7,278 nt of DNA from an uncultured Acetatifactor sp. (GCA_910584865.1 CAJUCE010000077.1:1-7278); one strand, 5' to 3'. Shown: positions 1 through 6,423, counted from the stretch's first letter. Program-made: numbers and translations. Notes: generated by a model not told the origin, from the letters alone.

Positions 1-354
1 TTCACGATTATTGACGGATTCCACAGATGGACGGTTGCCGGAGAAGAGCCTCTGGCCTCCATGCTGGACGGGAAGGTGCCGGTGGTAATTGTGGATCATA
101 AGGATAAGGCAGGGAATATCTATGGAACTGTTACCCATAACAGGGCGAGAGGTACGCATCTGCTGGGGCCCATGAAAGCAATCGTAAAGGAACTGATGGC
201 AGAGGGGAAATCCGTGGAAGAAATTGGGAAGCAGCTGGGAATGAGGCCGGAGGAAATCTTCCGGCTTTCAGAGTTTTCCAAAGAAGACTTTTTGAAAATG
301 ATGATCAAGCCGGATCAGGGATTCTCTAAAGCGGAGTTTATAACGAAGATTTAA
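1..354 (+). CDS. IbrB-like ParB/Srx-fold protein, C-terminal part (5' end outside window)
   Basis: The reading frame is open from base 1 and ends at TAA 352-354, leaving 117 visible residues. The ATG at 61 is internal, because the residues before it already belong to the conserved domain. Visible are IIDGFHRW (residues 3-10), which is the ParB/sulfiredoxin-fold signature, then a VPVVIVDHKD strand (26-35), then HNRARGTH (46-53), and a helix-turn-helix-like stretch, SVEEIGKQLGMRPEEIFRL (71-89). From memory, the order DGFHRW, PVV, HNRARGTH, LGM closely follows IbrB, a ParB-related protein that is paired with the PAPS-reductase-like IbrA in E. coli and occurs in many prophages. Members of this fold bind nucleotides or DNA; the exact activity of IbrB is not established, so none is assigned. 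An IbrA-type gene just upstream would fit but cannot be seen. A terminator follows, so this gene probably closes the preceding transcription unit. Family assignment is fairly sure; function is not. Confidence 0.8.
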   Translation, partial: FTIIDGFHRWTVAGEEPLASMLDGKVPVVIVDHKDKAGNIYGTVTHNRARGTHLLGPMKAIVKELMAEGKSVEEIGKQLGMRPEEIFRLSEFSKEDFLKMMIKPDQGFSKAEFITKI

Positions 355-389
355 TGTTAAATCAATCGGTATCCGTATGACACAACAAC

Positions 390-418
390 GGGGGAGTGCA
401 TTGCCTCCCCCTGTTTTT
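390..418 (+). terminator. Rho-independent terminator between the IbrB-like gene and terS
   Basis: A perfect 7-bp GC-rich stem, GGGGGAG (390-396) with CTCCCCC (405-411), encloses an 8-nt loop. It is followed by TG and a run of five T (414-418). It lies 35 nt after the stop of the IbrB-like gene and about 34 nt before terS. No convincing promoter fits between it and terS. Late transcription must therefore start in this gap in a way I cannot see, or pass through by antitermination or leaky termination. Confidence 0.8.
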
Positions 419-438
419 ATGAAAACAAAACAAATAGC

Positions 439-447
439 GAGGTGGTG
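439..447 (+). promoter_or_regulatory. Ribosome binding site of terS
   Basis: GAGGTGGTG ends 4 nt before ATG 452; the core GAGGTG (439-444) is 7 nt away. This spacing supports 452 as the start. No other in-frame ATG, GTG or TTG nearby has a comparable site. Confidence 0.65.
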
Positions 448-451
448 ATGA

Positions 452-1240
452 ATGGCAAGAGCAAGAAGCCCAAGCAGTATTGAAGCAGAAAAGCTATACC
501 AGGATGGGATGAAACTGGTTGATATTGCGAAGAAAATCGGCGTACCGGACAGCACTGTCCGCAGATGGAAATCTACCCAAAAATGGGATGGGAATAAAAG
601 CGAACAGAGTAAAAAAAAAGAAACCGAACGCTCGGATAAAAAGAAACCGAACGCTCGGAAACCCAAAGGAGCGCCGAGAGGGAATAAGAATGCTGCTGGC
701 CATGCCCCATCTACCCCTAAAAGAAATAAAAACGCAGAAACACATGGAGCCTATTCCAAGGTATACTGGGATAGCCTGGACGATGAAGAACTGGGCATGA
801 TTGAAAGTATGGGGGATTCCGAGGAAGAACACCTGCTTATGCAGCTGCAAATGTTCTCCATACGGGAGCGCCGCCTGATGCAGAGGATCAAGCACTATCG
901 GGAGCTGGAAGCGGAGAACCATGGGCTTTCCGTAAAAGCGGCATCCAAGACCAAAAAGGTGGAGGATGTGACAGATTTTGATGGAGAGAGTGTCGGTGCT
1001 GGAAAATATAAGAAGGTGACAGAAACCAGCGTCACGCACACGGAAGCTGTCATGAGCAGCATAATGGCCCTGGAGGCTGAATTAACCAAGGTGCAGAGGG
1101 CAAAGACAAAGGCTATAGAGGCACTGTCAAGACTCAGGACGGAGAGTCAAAAGCTGGAGAATGAAGAGGCCGGCAATGATATTGTGAAGACCTGGGCCCA
1201 AAAAGTTTTAGAGGCAAGGAGGCAGCGGGATGAAAAATGA
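452..1240 (+). CDS. terS: Phage terminase small subunit, PBSX XtmA/YqaS type
   Basis: This is the DNA-recognition subunit of the packaging motor: it binds the packaging site as an oligomer and delivers the DNA to TerL. The 262-residue length matches the roughly 265 residues of PBSX-type small terminases. Residues 9-45 form a helix-turn-helix (IAKKIGVPDSTVRRW, 25-39) expected to bind DNA. Residues 48-75 are a lysine-rich basic linker. Next come two related glycine/asparagine motifs, GAPRGNKNAAGH (73-84) and STPKRNKNAETH (87-98), typical of this family. Residues 123-157 and 196-237 are charged, heptad-like helices likely used for oligomerisation. The C-terminal KTWAQKVLEARRQRDEK is a plausible TerL-contacting tail. 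The last 11 nt overlap terL, suggesting translational coupling. The basic linker carries a 23-bp tandem duplication and a run of nine A (611-619), described separately. Assignment is by domain order and motifs. Confidence 0.9.
   Translation: MARARSPSSIEAEKLYQDGMKLVDIAKKIGVPDSTVRRWKSTQKWDGNKSEQSKKKETERSDKKKPNARKPKGAPRGNKNAAGHAPSTPKRNKNAETHGAYSKVYWDSLDDEELGMIESMGDSEEEHLLMQLQMFSIRERRLMQRIKHYRELEAENHGLSVKAASKTKKVEDVTDFDGESVGAGKYKKVTETSVTHTEAVMSSIMALEAELTKVQRAKTKAIEALSRLRTESQKLENEEAGNDIVKTWAQKVLEARRQRDEK
615..659 (+). repeat. Imperfect-frame tandem duplication (2 x 22 bp, period 23) inside terS
   Basis: Bases 615-636 and 638-659 are identical over 22 bp (core GAAACCGAACGCTCGGA), separated by one T at 637. 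The period of 23 is not a multiple of three, so the copies are read in different frames: KKETERSD in the first and KKPNARKP in the second. The first copy starts inside a run of nine A (611-619). Each copy also contains a small CCGA/TCGG inverted repeat. Confidence 0.9.
1216..1222 (+). promoter_or_regulatory. Ribosome binding site of terL inside the terS end
   Basis: AAGGAGG is a near-perfect Shine-Dalgarno sequence 7 nt before ATG 1230. It lies within the terS coding sequence and fixes the terL start inside the terS tail. Confidence 0.8.
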
Positions 1241-2708
1241 AAAATGGCTTGAAGAATTCCTTGATGAAAGCATCCCGCTGTGGCGAGGCGATCCGGTTTT
1301 ATTTATGCGTGAGGTATTGCTGTTTGAACCGGATGATTGGCAGATCGAGGTGGCCTATGATTTGAGGGATTATCCGAGAGTGTCAGTCAAATCAGGGCAA
1401 GGCGTCGGGAAAACCGGTGAGGAAGCGGCACTGCTTCTTTGGTTCCTGGTTTGCTTTCCGTATCCGCGCATTGTGGCCACGGCCCCTACAAAGCAGCAGC
1501 TTCACGATGTATTGTGGTCTGAGGTTGATAAGTGGATGAATAATTCTCCGCTACTCCCAATGCTCCTTAAATGGACCAAAACATACGTTTACATGATTGG
1601 ATATGAAAAACGCTGGTTTGCGGTGGCAAGGACAGCGACCAAGCCGGAGAATATGCAGGGATTCCATGAGGACAATATGCTCTTCATTGTGGATGAGGCA
1701 TCGGGCGTAGCAGATCCGATTATGGAGGCAATTACCGGTACTCTGGCCGGAGCCAATAACAAACTTCTGCTGATGGGTAATCCGACAAAGACCAGCGGCA
1801 CGTTTTATGAAAGCCATACTGCAGACAGGGCCTTGTATCGCTGTCATACGGTAAATGCGGAGCATAGCAAGCGTACCAATAAAGAGAATATCGATGCCAT
1901 GAAGCGAAAGTATGGGGAGCGCAGCAATGTGGTCCGTGTCCGTGTATATGGGGAGTTTCCAGAGCAGGAAGATGATGTGTTTATCCCCATTTCGTTTCTG
2001 GAGCAGAGTATCAAAACCGAAATGTCAGAGCCTACAGCCAGAGCATTCGGGAAATACCGGGACGGCGCCGGGAATCTCCAGCCAGTAGATGTGAGCGGAG
2101 TGGAGCTGATTGAGATAGGCTGTGACGTGGCCCGGTTTGGCGATGATAAAACCTGCATAGGGTACCGGGTAAATGAAGTAGTCCAAATCTATAAAAAGTA
2201 CAACGGGAAGGATACTACCTGGACGGCCAGCATGATAGCGCGGCTCTATAAGGAATTGAAACAGCGGTTTAGATTCCAGGGACAGATTGGCGTGAAAGTG
2301 GATGATGGAGGTGTCGGTGGCGGTGTTGTTGATCAGCTGAGAAACTGGAAACGTTCTGATCCGGAAGTGTTTGGGGATATGGCTATTCTGGCAGTGAATT
2401 TCGGAGTGCCAATAAAGCACCGGCATTATGCGGATTCGACAACCTATATGATGGGGGTAGTAAGGGATCTGATTGCGCCATATGATGATTTCGGGCGTCC
2501 CCATGTGCCAGAAGTGATCTTGCCGGATGACAGTGACCTTATCGGCCAGCTGTCTTGCCGGAAATTTGAGTTTGGGAGTAATGCCAAACAGAAAGTAGAG
2601 AGCAAACAGGATATGAAAGACAGGGGGCTTTCCTCTCCGGATGAAGGGGACTGTATTCTGCTTGTGTGTTTGCCAATGAATTATAAGAAGAAGGGAGGCA
2701 AGAGCTGA
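1230..2708 (+). CDS. terL: Phage terminase large subunit (packaging ATPase and nuclease)
   Basis: This protein is the ATP-driven motor that docks on the portal, pumps DNA into the prohead and cuts the concatemer. The 492 residues hold both expected domains. ATPase: Walker A SGQGVGKT (55-62); a PTKQQLHDVLW stretch (86-96) typical of these proteins; Walker B LFIVDEA (151-157) with D155 and catalytic E156; coupling motif LMGNPTK (181-187). RNase H-like nuclease: first aspartate D299 in IGCDVARFGDD (297-306), second in VKVDDGGVGGGVVD (355-368; D358 or D359), third in SSPDEGDCILL (468-478; D471 or D474). All metal-binding positions appear present, so the enzyme looks functional. The start overlaps terS by 11 nt and the stop overlaps the portal start by one base, which fits tight co-translation. 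Headful (pac) packaging is common for PBSX/SPP1-like phages, but the cleavage mode cannot be read from this sequence. Confidence 0.95.
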   Translation: MKNEKWLEEFLDESIPLWRGDPVLFMREVLLFEPDDWQIEVAYDLRDYPRVSVKSGQGVGKTGEEAALLLWFLVCFPYPRIVATAPTKQQLHDVLWSEVDKWMNNSPLLPMLLKWTKTYVYMIGYEKRWFAVARTATKPENMQGFHEDNMLFIVDEASGVADPIMEAITGTLAGANNKLLLMGNPTKTSGTFYESHTADRALYRCHTVNAEHSKRTNKENIDAMKRKYGERSNVVRVRVYGEFPEQEDDVFIPISFLEQSIKTEMSEPTARAFGKYRDGAGNLQPVDVSGVELIEIGCDVARFGDDKTCIGYRVNEVVQIYKKYNGKDTTWTASMIARLYKELKQRFRFQGQIGVKVDDGGVGGGVVDQLRNWKRSDPEVFGDMAILAVNFGVPIKHRHYADSTTYMMGVVRDLIAPYDDFGRPHVPEVILPDDSDLIGQLSCRKFEFGSNAKQKVESKQDMKDRGLSSPDEGDCILLVCLPMNYKKKGGKS

Positions 2709-4405
2709 TGGATGATAAGAAAGCTCCTACGCCAAGAGTGGATGTGAGAATAATAAAATCCTCCAGCATGGATACACCGACAGTATTTTATGAGCAGCAG
2801 AAGGTGGAGAAGTCGGATAAGGGCGAACAGCTGGATCCGTCCATACAGATATCTGCTTCTGACTGGATACCACATGCCATTGATATGCGCGGCCTGAAAA
2901 TCCTGGTTGATAATTCCACGATTTTGCCGCAGTGCATCAGAGCATATAAGAGCAATATTGCCGGTTTTGGTATTTCTGTGAGATACGCAGAAGATTATGA
3001 TACAGAAACGCCGGAGATGAAAGCGGAATGGGATGCGCTGAAGCAGATCATAGCGCTTCTCAATATGGATATGCAGACAAAAGAGGTATTTGAAAATGTT
3101 ATCCGTGACCGGGAAACGTATGGAATATCCTATTGCGAGGTTATCAGGAATCAGGCACAGGAAGTCGTGGAGCTGCAGTTCATTATCGATACGCCGTCCG
3201 TTGATATGACATATCCGCTTCGGCCATATGTGGATATCGAGTATTTTTACAAGGGGACAGCAATCAACAGAAAAAAGAAATTCCGCAAGTTCCGGCAGAA
3301 TGTAGGCGGTAAGACGGTGTACTTCAAGGAGTTTGGAGATCCCCGTATCATGGATAAGAGAAATGGTGAGTACATAGGAGAGGCTGATGCTCCTATCGAC
3401 ATAGATGACCAGGCCAATGAGATTATCGAATTCCGCATTGGAAGTATGCCATACGGAGAAGTCCGCTGGATCGGGCAAGTGCTTACCGTGGACGGGAACC
3501 GAAGGGCAGAGGTTTTAAATAATAATTATTTCCGGCATGGGAGGCATACGCCGCTTATGATATTGGTCAAGGGTGGAACGCTGACAGATTCGGCATTTAC
3601 CAAACTGCAAGCGTATATGGACGGCATTGAAGGAGAAAGCGGGCAGCACTCCTTTTTGGTATTGGAGACGGACACCTTGGAGACCACGGCCGCATTTACG
3701 GATCAGAAACAGCCGGAAGTAGAAATCAAGGATCTTGCTGCCATCCTACAAAAAGATGAATTGTTTCAGGAGTACCAGGAGAACGGAAGAAAGAAAACGC
3801 AGTCGGCTTTCCTACTCCCGGATCTGTATGTAGGATATACCACAGACTTTAACAGAGCAACGGCTCAGACAGCAATGGAGGTTACTGAAAAACAGGTATT
3901 TCAGCCAGAAAGGACGTCCCTTGCCTGGGCAGTCAATCAAAAACTGCTGAATGGTTATCGCTTCAAACATGTGGAGGCACAATTCGATGAGCCAGACATC
4001 ACCAATCCGGATGATATTCAGAAGATGCTGAACATTACGGAACGGGCCGGCGGCCTGACACCCAATACCGCCAAAGCTCTGACTTATGAAGTTCTGGGGA
4101 AAGACGGCTGCGAGGACTACGAAGGGGAATGGGGAGACATTCCGCTTGCTTATACAAAAACGCTCTCACAAAGCCAACAGGCGGGTTTAGCGGCTGAACC
4201 GTTGGGAAGCCTGTCGGCGCAGACTAACGAGCCTACAGGTCAAAAGAGAGAGCCTCAGAGGCAAAAAAGAGTGGTCACGGATGAAGAGATCGAGCAGCTT
4301 GACGGGCAAATCCAGAAAGCAGCTGTTTTTGATGCGGATATCATTCCTATTATGCTGGAAATCCGGAAGGCGTTGAAAGGGTATCGAGAGAAAGAGGGTG
4401 AGTGA
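2708..4405 (+). CDS. Phage portal protein, PBSX (XkdE) family
   Basis: The portal forms the ring at the unique head vertex through which DNA enters and leaves and on which TerL docks. The clearest family signature is at residues 249-288: YGEVRWIGQVLTV, then NRRAEVLNNNYFRHGRHTPL and MILVKGG. This matches the PBSX-family pattern of a PRWIG-like motif followed by NYFxNGRHxPL. Earlier parts also fit: WIPHAIDMRGLKILVDNSTILPQCIRAYKSNIAGFG (53-88) and YGISYCEVIRN (138-148). Residues 360-400 (QSAFLLPDLYVGY, then FNRATAQTAMEVTEKQVFQPER) form the conserved crown-side region. Residues 484-565 are a Q, P and E-rich, partly basic tail without a recognisable fold. ATG 2708 is chosen because AGGGAGG (2692-2698) lies 9 nt upstream and the codon shares one base with the terL stop. 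The ATG at 2712 is in another frame. Confidence 0.92.
   Translation: MDDKKAPTPRVDVRIIKSSSMDTPTVFYEQQKVEKSDKGEQLDPSIQISASDWIPHAIDMRGLKILVDNSTILPQCIRAYKSNIAGFGISVRYAEDYDTETPEMKAEWDALKQIIALLNMDMQTKEVFENVIRDRETYGISYCEVIRNQAQEVVELQFIIDTPSVDMTYPLRPYVDIEYFYKGTAINRKKKFRKFRQNVGGKTVYFKEFGDPRIMDKRNGEYIGEADAPIDIDDQANEIIEFRIGSMPYGEVRWIGQVLTVDGNRRAEVLNNNYFRHGRHTPLMILVKGGTLTDSAFTKLQAYMDGIEGESGQHSFLVLETDTLETTAAFTDQKQPEVEIKDLAAILQKDELFQEYQENGRKKTQSAFLLPDLYVGYTTDFNRATAQTAMEVTEKQVFQPERTSLAWAVNQKLLNGYRFKHVEAQFDEPDITNPDDIQKMLNITERAGGLTPNTAKALTYEVLGKDGCEDYEGEWGDIPLAYTKTLSQSQQAGLAAEPLGSLSAQTNEPTGQKREPQRQKRVVTDEEIEQLDGQIQKAAVFDADIIPIMLEIRKALKGYREKEGE
4394..4400 (+). promoter_or_regulatory. Ribosome binding site that decides the minor head start
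   Basis: GAGGGTG ends 6 nt before ATG 4407. A GTG at 4398 is in the same frame but lies within this site, so it would lack a Shine-Dalgarno sequence at usable distance. ATG 4407, one base after the portal stop (4403-4405), is the better start. Confidence 0.65.
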
Positions 4406-4406
4406 T

Positions 4407-6053
4407 ATGCCGAGGCAGTTAAAATATAACCAGGCAATTGCAAAAGCTCTCATATCAAATGCCGATGGAATCATAGAGGCCATAGACAAGTATCTCGCAA
4501 AGGCTGATGATGAATTGTCGGATGTGTTGGCTGATGAAGGGTATGCTGATGCAGAAGATTCAGTCAAGGTAATCAATGCCATGCAGGAAGAGATAGCGGA
4601 AACGCTTCAGAACCAGACAGATGATCTTGTGGAAGCACTGGCTGCGGAACAGGATTCCGGATGGGCTGCGGCGCAGAAAAAAGTATCTGAAATGCTTGAC
4701 GGAGATGATATTGCGGAACAGGTTCAGGAAGCCGCTGCAGATATGTTCCAAACAGAGGTTCCTAAGCTGGCAACGGTTTATATGCAGGAAACAGACGGAG
4801 ACCTGGTTGTTGATGTTATCCGGCAGAGAACAAAAAGCTGGATTGCCTCATGGAGCCAACGGCTGGGACAGCTGATGAAAATAAATACCCATCAGCAGAT
4901 AACGGATATTATCCAGAGAACTATAGATCAGGGAGAAAGCATTGAGACACTTACGCGGAAAATAATGGATGGAGGCTGGCGGAATGAACATTACCAGGCA
5001 CGGCGGGTAGCTGTTACCGAAGTGCTGCGGGCACATTCGGTTGCCAGAGAAGAGGCGATTCAGCAAAGCCCATCTACGGATCGGAAGGAATGGCGGCATA
5101 CCGGGGCGCATAAAAATAAGCCTCGCCCAAATCATGTAGATATGGACGGCCAGATTGTTCCAAAGGATAAACCGTTTGAATTACAGGGGAGAGATGGTGT
5201 TGTCTATCATCCCATGTATCCCAGAGATCCAATCCTCCCTGCCAGCGAAACTGTGAATTGCCATTGTATCCACAGGGGAGTTGCGGCAGATGATGCTCTC
5301 GGAATGAGCCTGGAGGAGCGGCGACAGCTTCAGCAAAAATATATTGAGGAGGATGATGGCGCATGGAAAAAGGAACTGGATGAACAGAATAAGGCAAAGG
5401 CCGGGATAACACCCTATTCTGCGCTTGAAAGCTTTAAGGAAAAGCCGAGAGAAAAACAGATCAAATATCTCGGAAAGGCAAAAATGGCCCTTTATGACGC
5501 CGGGCTGATCGACAGTGATGAAATGCTGAGAAAGATTAAAAAATCCACATTGCAGGAATTGCGGGAAGATGGTATATTAACTGTAGGAAGCTCAGCCGCA
5601 AGGCATTCAACGGTGGGAGATTTCTCCAACCTTGCGAATCCGAAGAAACCGGCCGGCGGGCGAAATGGCGGCAACATGACGGGTGGTGGGCACTCGCAGG
5701 CAAATCTCAACGAGCTTTCAAACCGAGGGATTGCATACAACATTGAAATGGCATATGACAATGGTGTCCGTATAGGCGGGGTGGAAAACCATACGGCACC
5801 GGAGAAAAGGCTGGGACAGTCAGGGCAATCCTGGTTTCCAGAAAGCTGGGATACGGAAAAGATTACCGTGGCAGGGACGTACACCGCAAATCGGCCGGCG
5901 ATCACGGAAGAAATTCGGAATGATGCTGGAGATATCATTGGATATCGCAAATTCCAAAAGTTTGACGGCGTAACGGTAGGAATATTCGAGGATGCGGGGC
6001 ACAATATAGATACGGTCTTTCCGGATGCGGCGCAAAGAGAGGTGGGTGATTGA
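4407..6053 (+). CDS. Minor head protein (SPP1 gp7/Mu F family) with C-terminal EndoU-type nuclease domain
   Basis: The 548-residue protein has three parts. Residues 1-160 are acidic and helical. Residues about 160-290 match the SPP1 gp7/Mu gpF head-morphogenesis domain: ARRVAVTEVLRAHSVAREEA (198-217), EWRHTGAHKNKPRPNHVDMDGQ (228-249, with its basic and His-rich centre) and NCHC (284-287). Such proteins sit in the head near the portal; SPP1 gp7 affects DNA delivery. Residues about 300-417 are a charged linker. Residues about 418-540 resemble bacterial EndoU RNase toxins: GGGHS (426-430, candidate catalytic H429), NHTAPEKR (461-468, candidate H462 and K467), QSWFPESW (474-481), and a final GVTVGIFEDAGHNIDTVFPD (521-540, T536). 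EndoU enzymes cut RNA, and several bacterial toxin examples attack tRNA. The motif pattern is recalled, not searched, so the nuclease call is weaker than the head call. The frame is intact. The neighbour at 6055 begins one base after the stop. Confidence 0.85.
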   Translation: MPRQLKYNQAIAKALISNADGIIEAIDKYLAKADDELSDVLADEGYADAEDSVKVINAMQEEIAETLQNQTDDLVEALAAEQDSGWAAAQKKVSEMLDGDDIAEQVQEAAADMFQTEVPKLATVYMQETDGDLVVDVIRQRTKSWIASWSQRLGQLMKINTHQQITDIIQRTIDQGESIETLTRKIMDGGWRNEHYQARRVAVTEVLRAHSVAREEAIQQSPSTDRKEWRHTGAHKNKPRPNHVDMDGQIVPKDKPFELQGRDGVVYHPMYPRDPILPASETVNCHCIHRGVAADDALGMSLEERRQLQQKYIEEDDGAWKKELDEQNKAKAGITPYSALESFKEKPREKQIKYLGKAKMALYDAGLIDSDEMLRKIKKSTLQELREDGILTVGSSAARHSTVGDFSNLANPKKPAGGRNGGNMTGGGHSQANLNELSNRGIAYNIEMAYDNGVRIGGVENHTAPEKRLGQSGQSWFPESWDTEKITVAGTYTANRPAITEEIRNDAGDIIGYRKFQKFDGVTVGIFEDAGHNIDTVFPDAAQREVGD

Positions 6054-6054
6054 T

Positions 6055-6312
6055 ATGGATGAAAACAGAATAGAGAGCCTGGTTAAGTGGTGGAAGGAAA
6101 CAGATACCCAGGGCATGGATATAGGGAAGCATCTTATCAATCCGCTTATGGAAGCGTTTGGAGAAGATGCGGACGCAATACTGTCCTATCTGGATAAAAT
6201 GGAACCGGGGGATCTTAAAGTAGTTTCAGGGTGCTTTGAGAGCATTTACCGAAAATTTATGACGGATGATGTTTATAATGCGCTCGGAGAGCTTGAAGAT
6301 AAAATTGCATAA
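6055..6312 (+). CDS. Small acidic protein of unknown function, candidate immunity protein for the EndoU-like domain
   Basis: I do not recognise a named family. The 85-residue product is acidic (19 D/E against 9 K/R), probably all-helical, and has no signal peptide or membrane segment, so it should be cytoplasmic. Notable stretches are LVKWWKETDTQGMDIGKHL (9-27) and LKVVSGCFESIYRKFMTDDV (54-73). The start chosen is ATG 6055, with GAGGTGG (6039-6045) 9 nt upstream and one base after the minor head stop. The in-frame ATG at 6025 would overlap that gene by 29 nt and lacks a comparable site. Genes directly downstream of polymorphic toxin domains usually encode their immunity proteins, and small acidic helical proteins are common among inhibitors of nuclease toxins. 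Immunity is therefore the leading guess, from position and charge only. It could instead be an ordinary head accessory protein. A terminator follows it. Confidence 0.8.
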   Translation: MDENRIESLVKWWKETDTQGMDIGKHLINPLMEAFGEDADAILSYLDKMEPGDLKVVSGCFESIYRKFMTDDVYNALGELEDKIA

Positions 6313-6327
6313 GGGATTCTGAAAGGA

Positions 6328-6351
6328 GACATCCGAAAGGGTGTCTTTTTT
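6328..6351 (+). terminator. Rho-independent terminator after the 85-residue gene
   Basis: The stem GACATCC (6328-6334) pairs with GGGTGTC (6339-6345), with one G-T pair, around a GAAA tetraloop closed by C-G. Six T follow (6346-6351). The A-rich bases just before the stem (6322-6327) could pair with the T run and lengthen it. It lies 15 nt after the stop at 6312, inside what should be one late operon. Confidence 0.8.
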
Positions 6352-6415
6352 GTTGCATTTTTGAAGAAGGGAGGGAGCACGGGAACTTTGGATATTGAAT
6401 CAATGATAGTAGTGG

Positions 6416-6423
6416 AAGGAGGT
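6416..6423 (+). promoter_or_regulatory. Ribosome binding site of the XkdF-like protease gene
   Basis: AAGGAGGT is a consensus Shine-Dalgarno sequence 8 nt before ATG 6432. The ATG at 6424 is in another frame and directly abuts the site, so 6432 is preferred. Confidence 0.85.

Noticed and set aside
355..451. Search for a cos or attachment site in the gap before terS
   Set aside because: Apart from the terminator hairpin there is no repeat or extended symmetry that would support a cos or att site.
519..800. Second + strand frame inside terS that reads KKKKPNAR from the first repeat copy
   Set aside because: It is a by-product of the 23-bp duplication: the first copy in this frame repeats what the second copy encodes in the real frame. 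Beyond the repeat it does not resemble a protein family.
494..1039. Antisense open frame of 181 codons opposite terS
   Set aside because: Phe-, Ile- and Arg-rich translation from the complement of a lysine-rich gene, with no family resemblance.
2681..3478. Antisense open frame of 265 codons opposite the end of terL and the portal start
   Set aside because: It lies opposite two strongly supported genes, has no ribosome binding site that I can see, and its translation has no recognisable domain. It is a shadow frame.
4252..4262. GCCTC-A-GAGGC palindrome followed by six A within the portal gene
   Set aside because: The one-base centre cannot form a real hairpin of that length, and the A run on the + strand is not a terminator tail. 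Read on the minus strand, the T run would precede the stem.
4398..4409. GTG 4398 as start of the minor head protein
   Set aside because: It falls inside the best ribosome binding site, and ATG 4407 in the same frame is correctly spaced from it.
6025..6057. ATG 6025 as start of the 85-residue gene (95 residues)
   Set aside because: It would overlap the EndoU-like domain's end and lacks a well-placed Shine-Dalgarno; ATG 6055 has one and mirrors the previous junction.
6361..6396. Possible promoter before the XkdF-like gene (TTGAAG at 6361)
   Set aside because: No -10-like hexamer occurs 16-18 nt downstream; GATATT at 6391 is 24 nt away.
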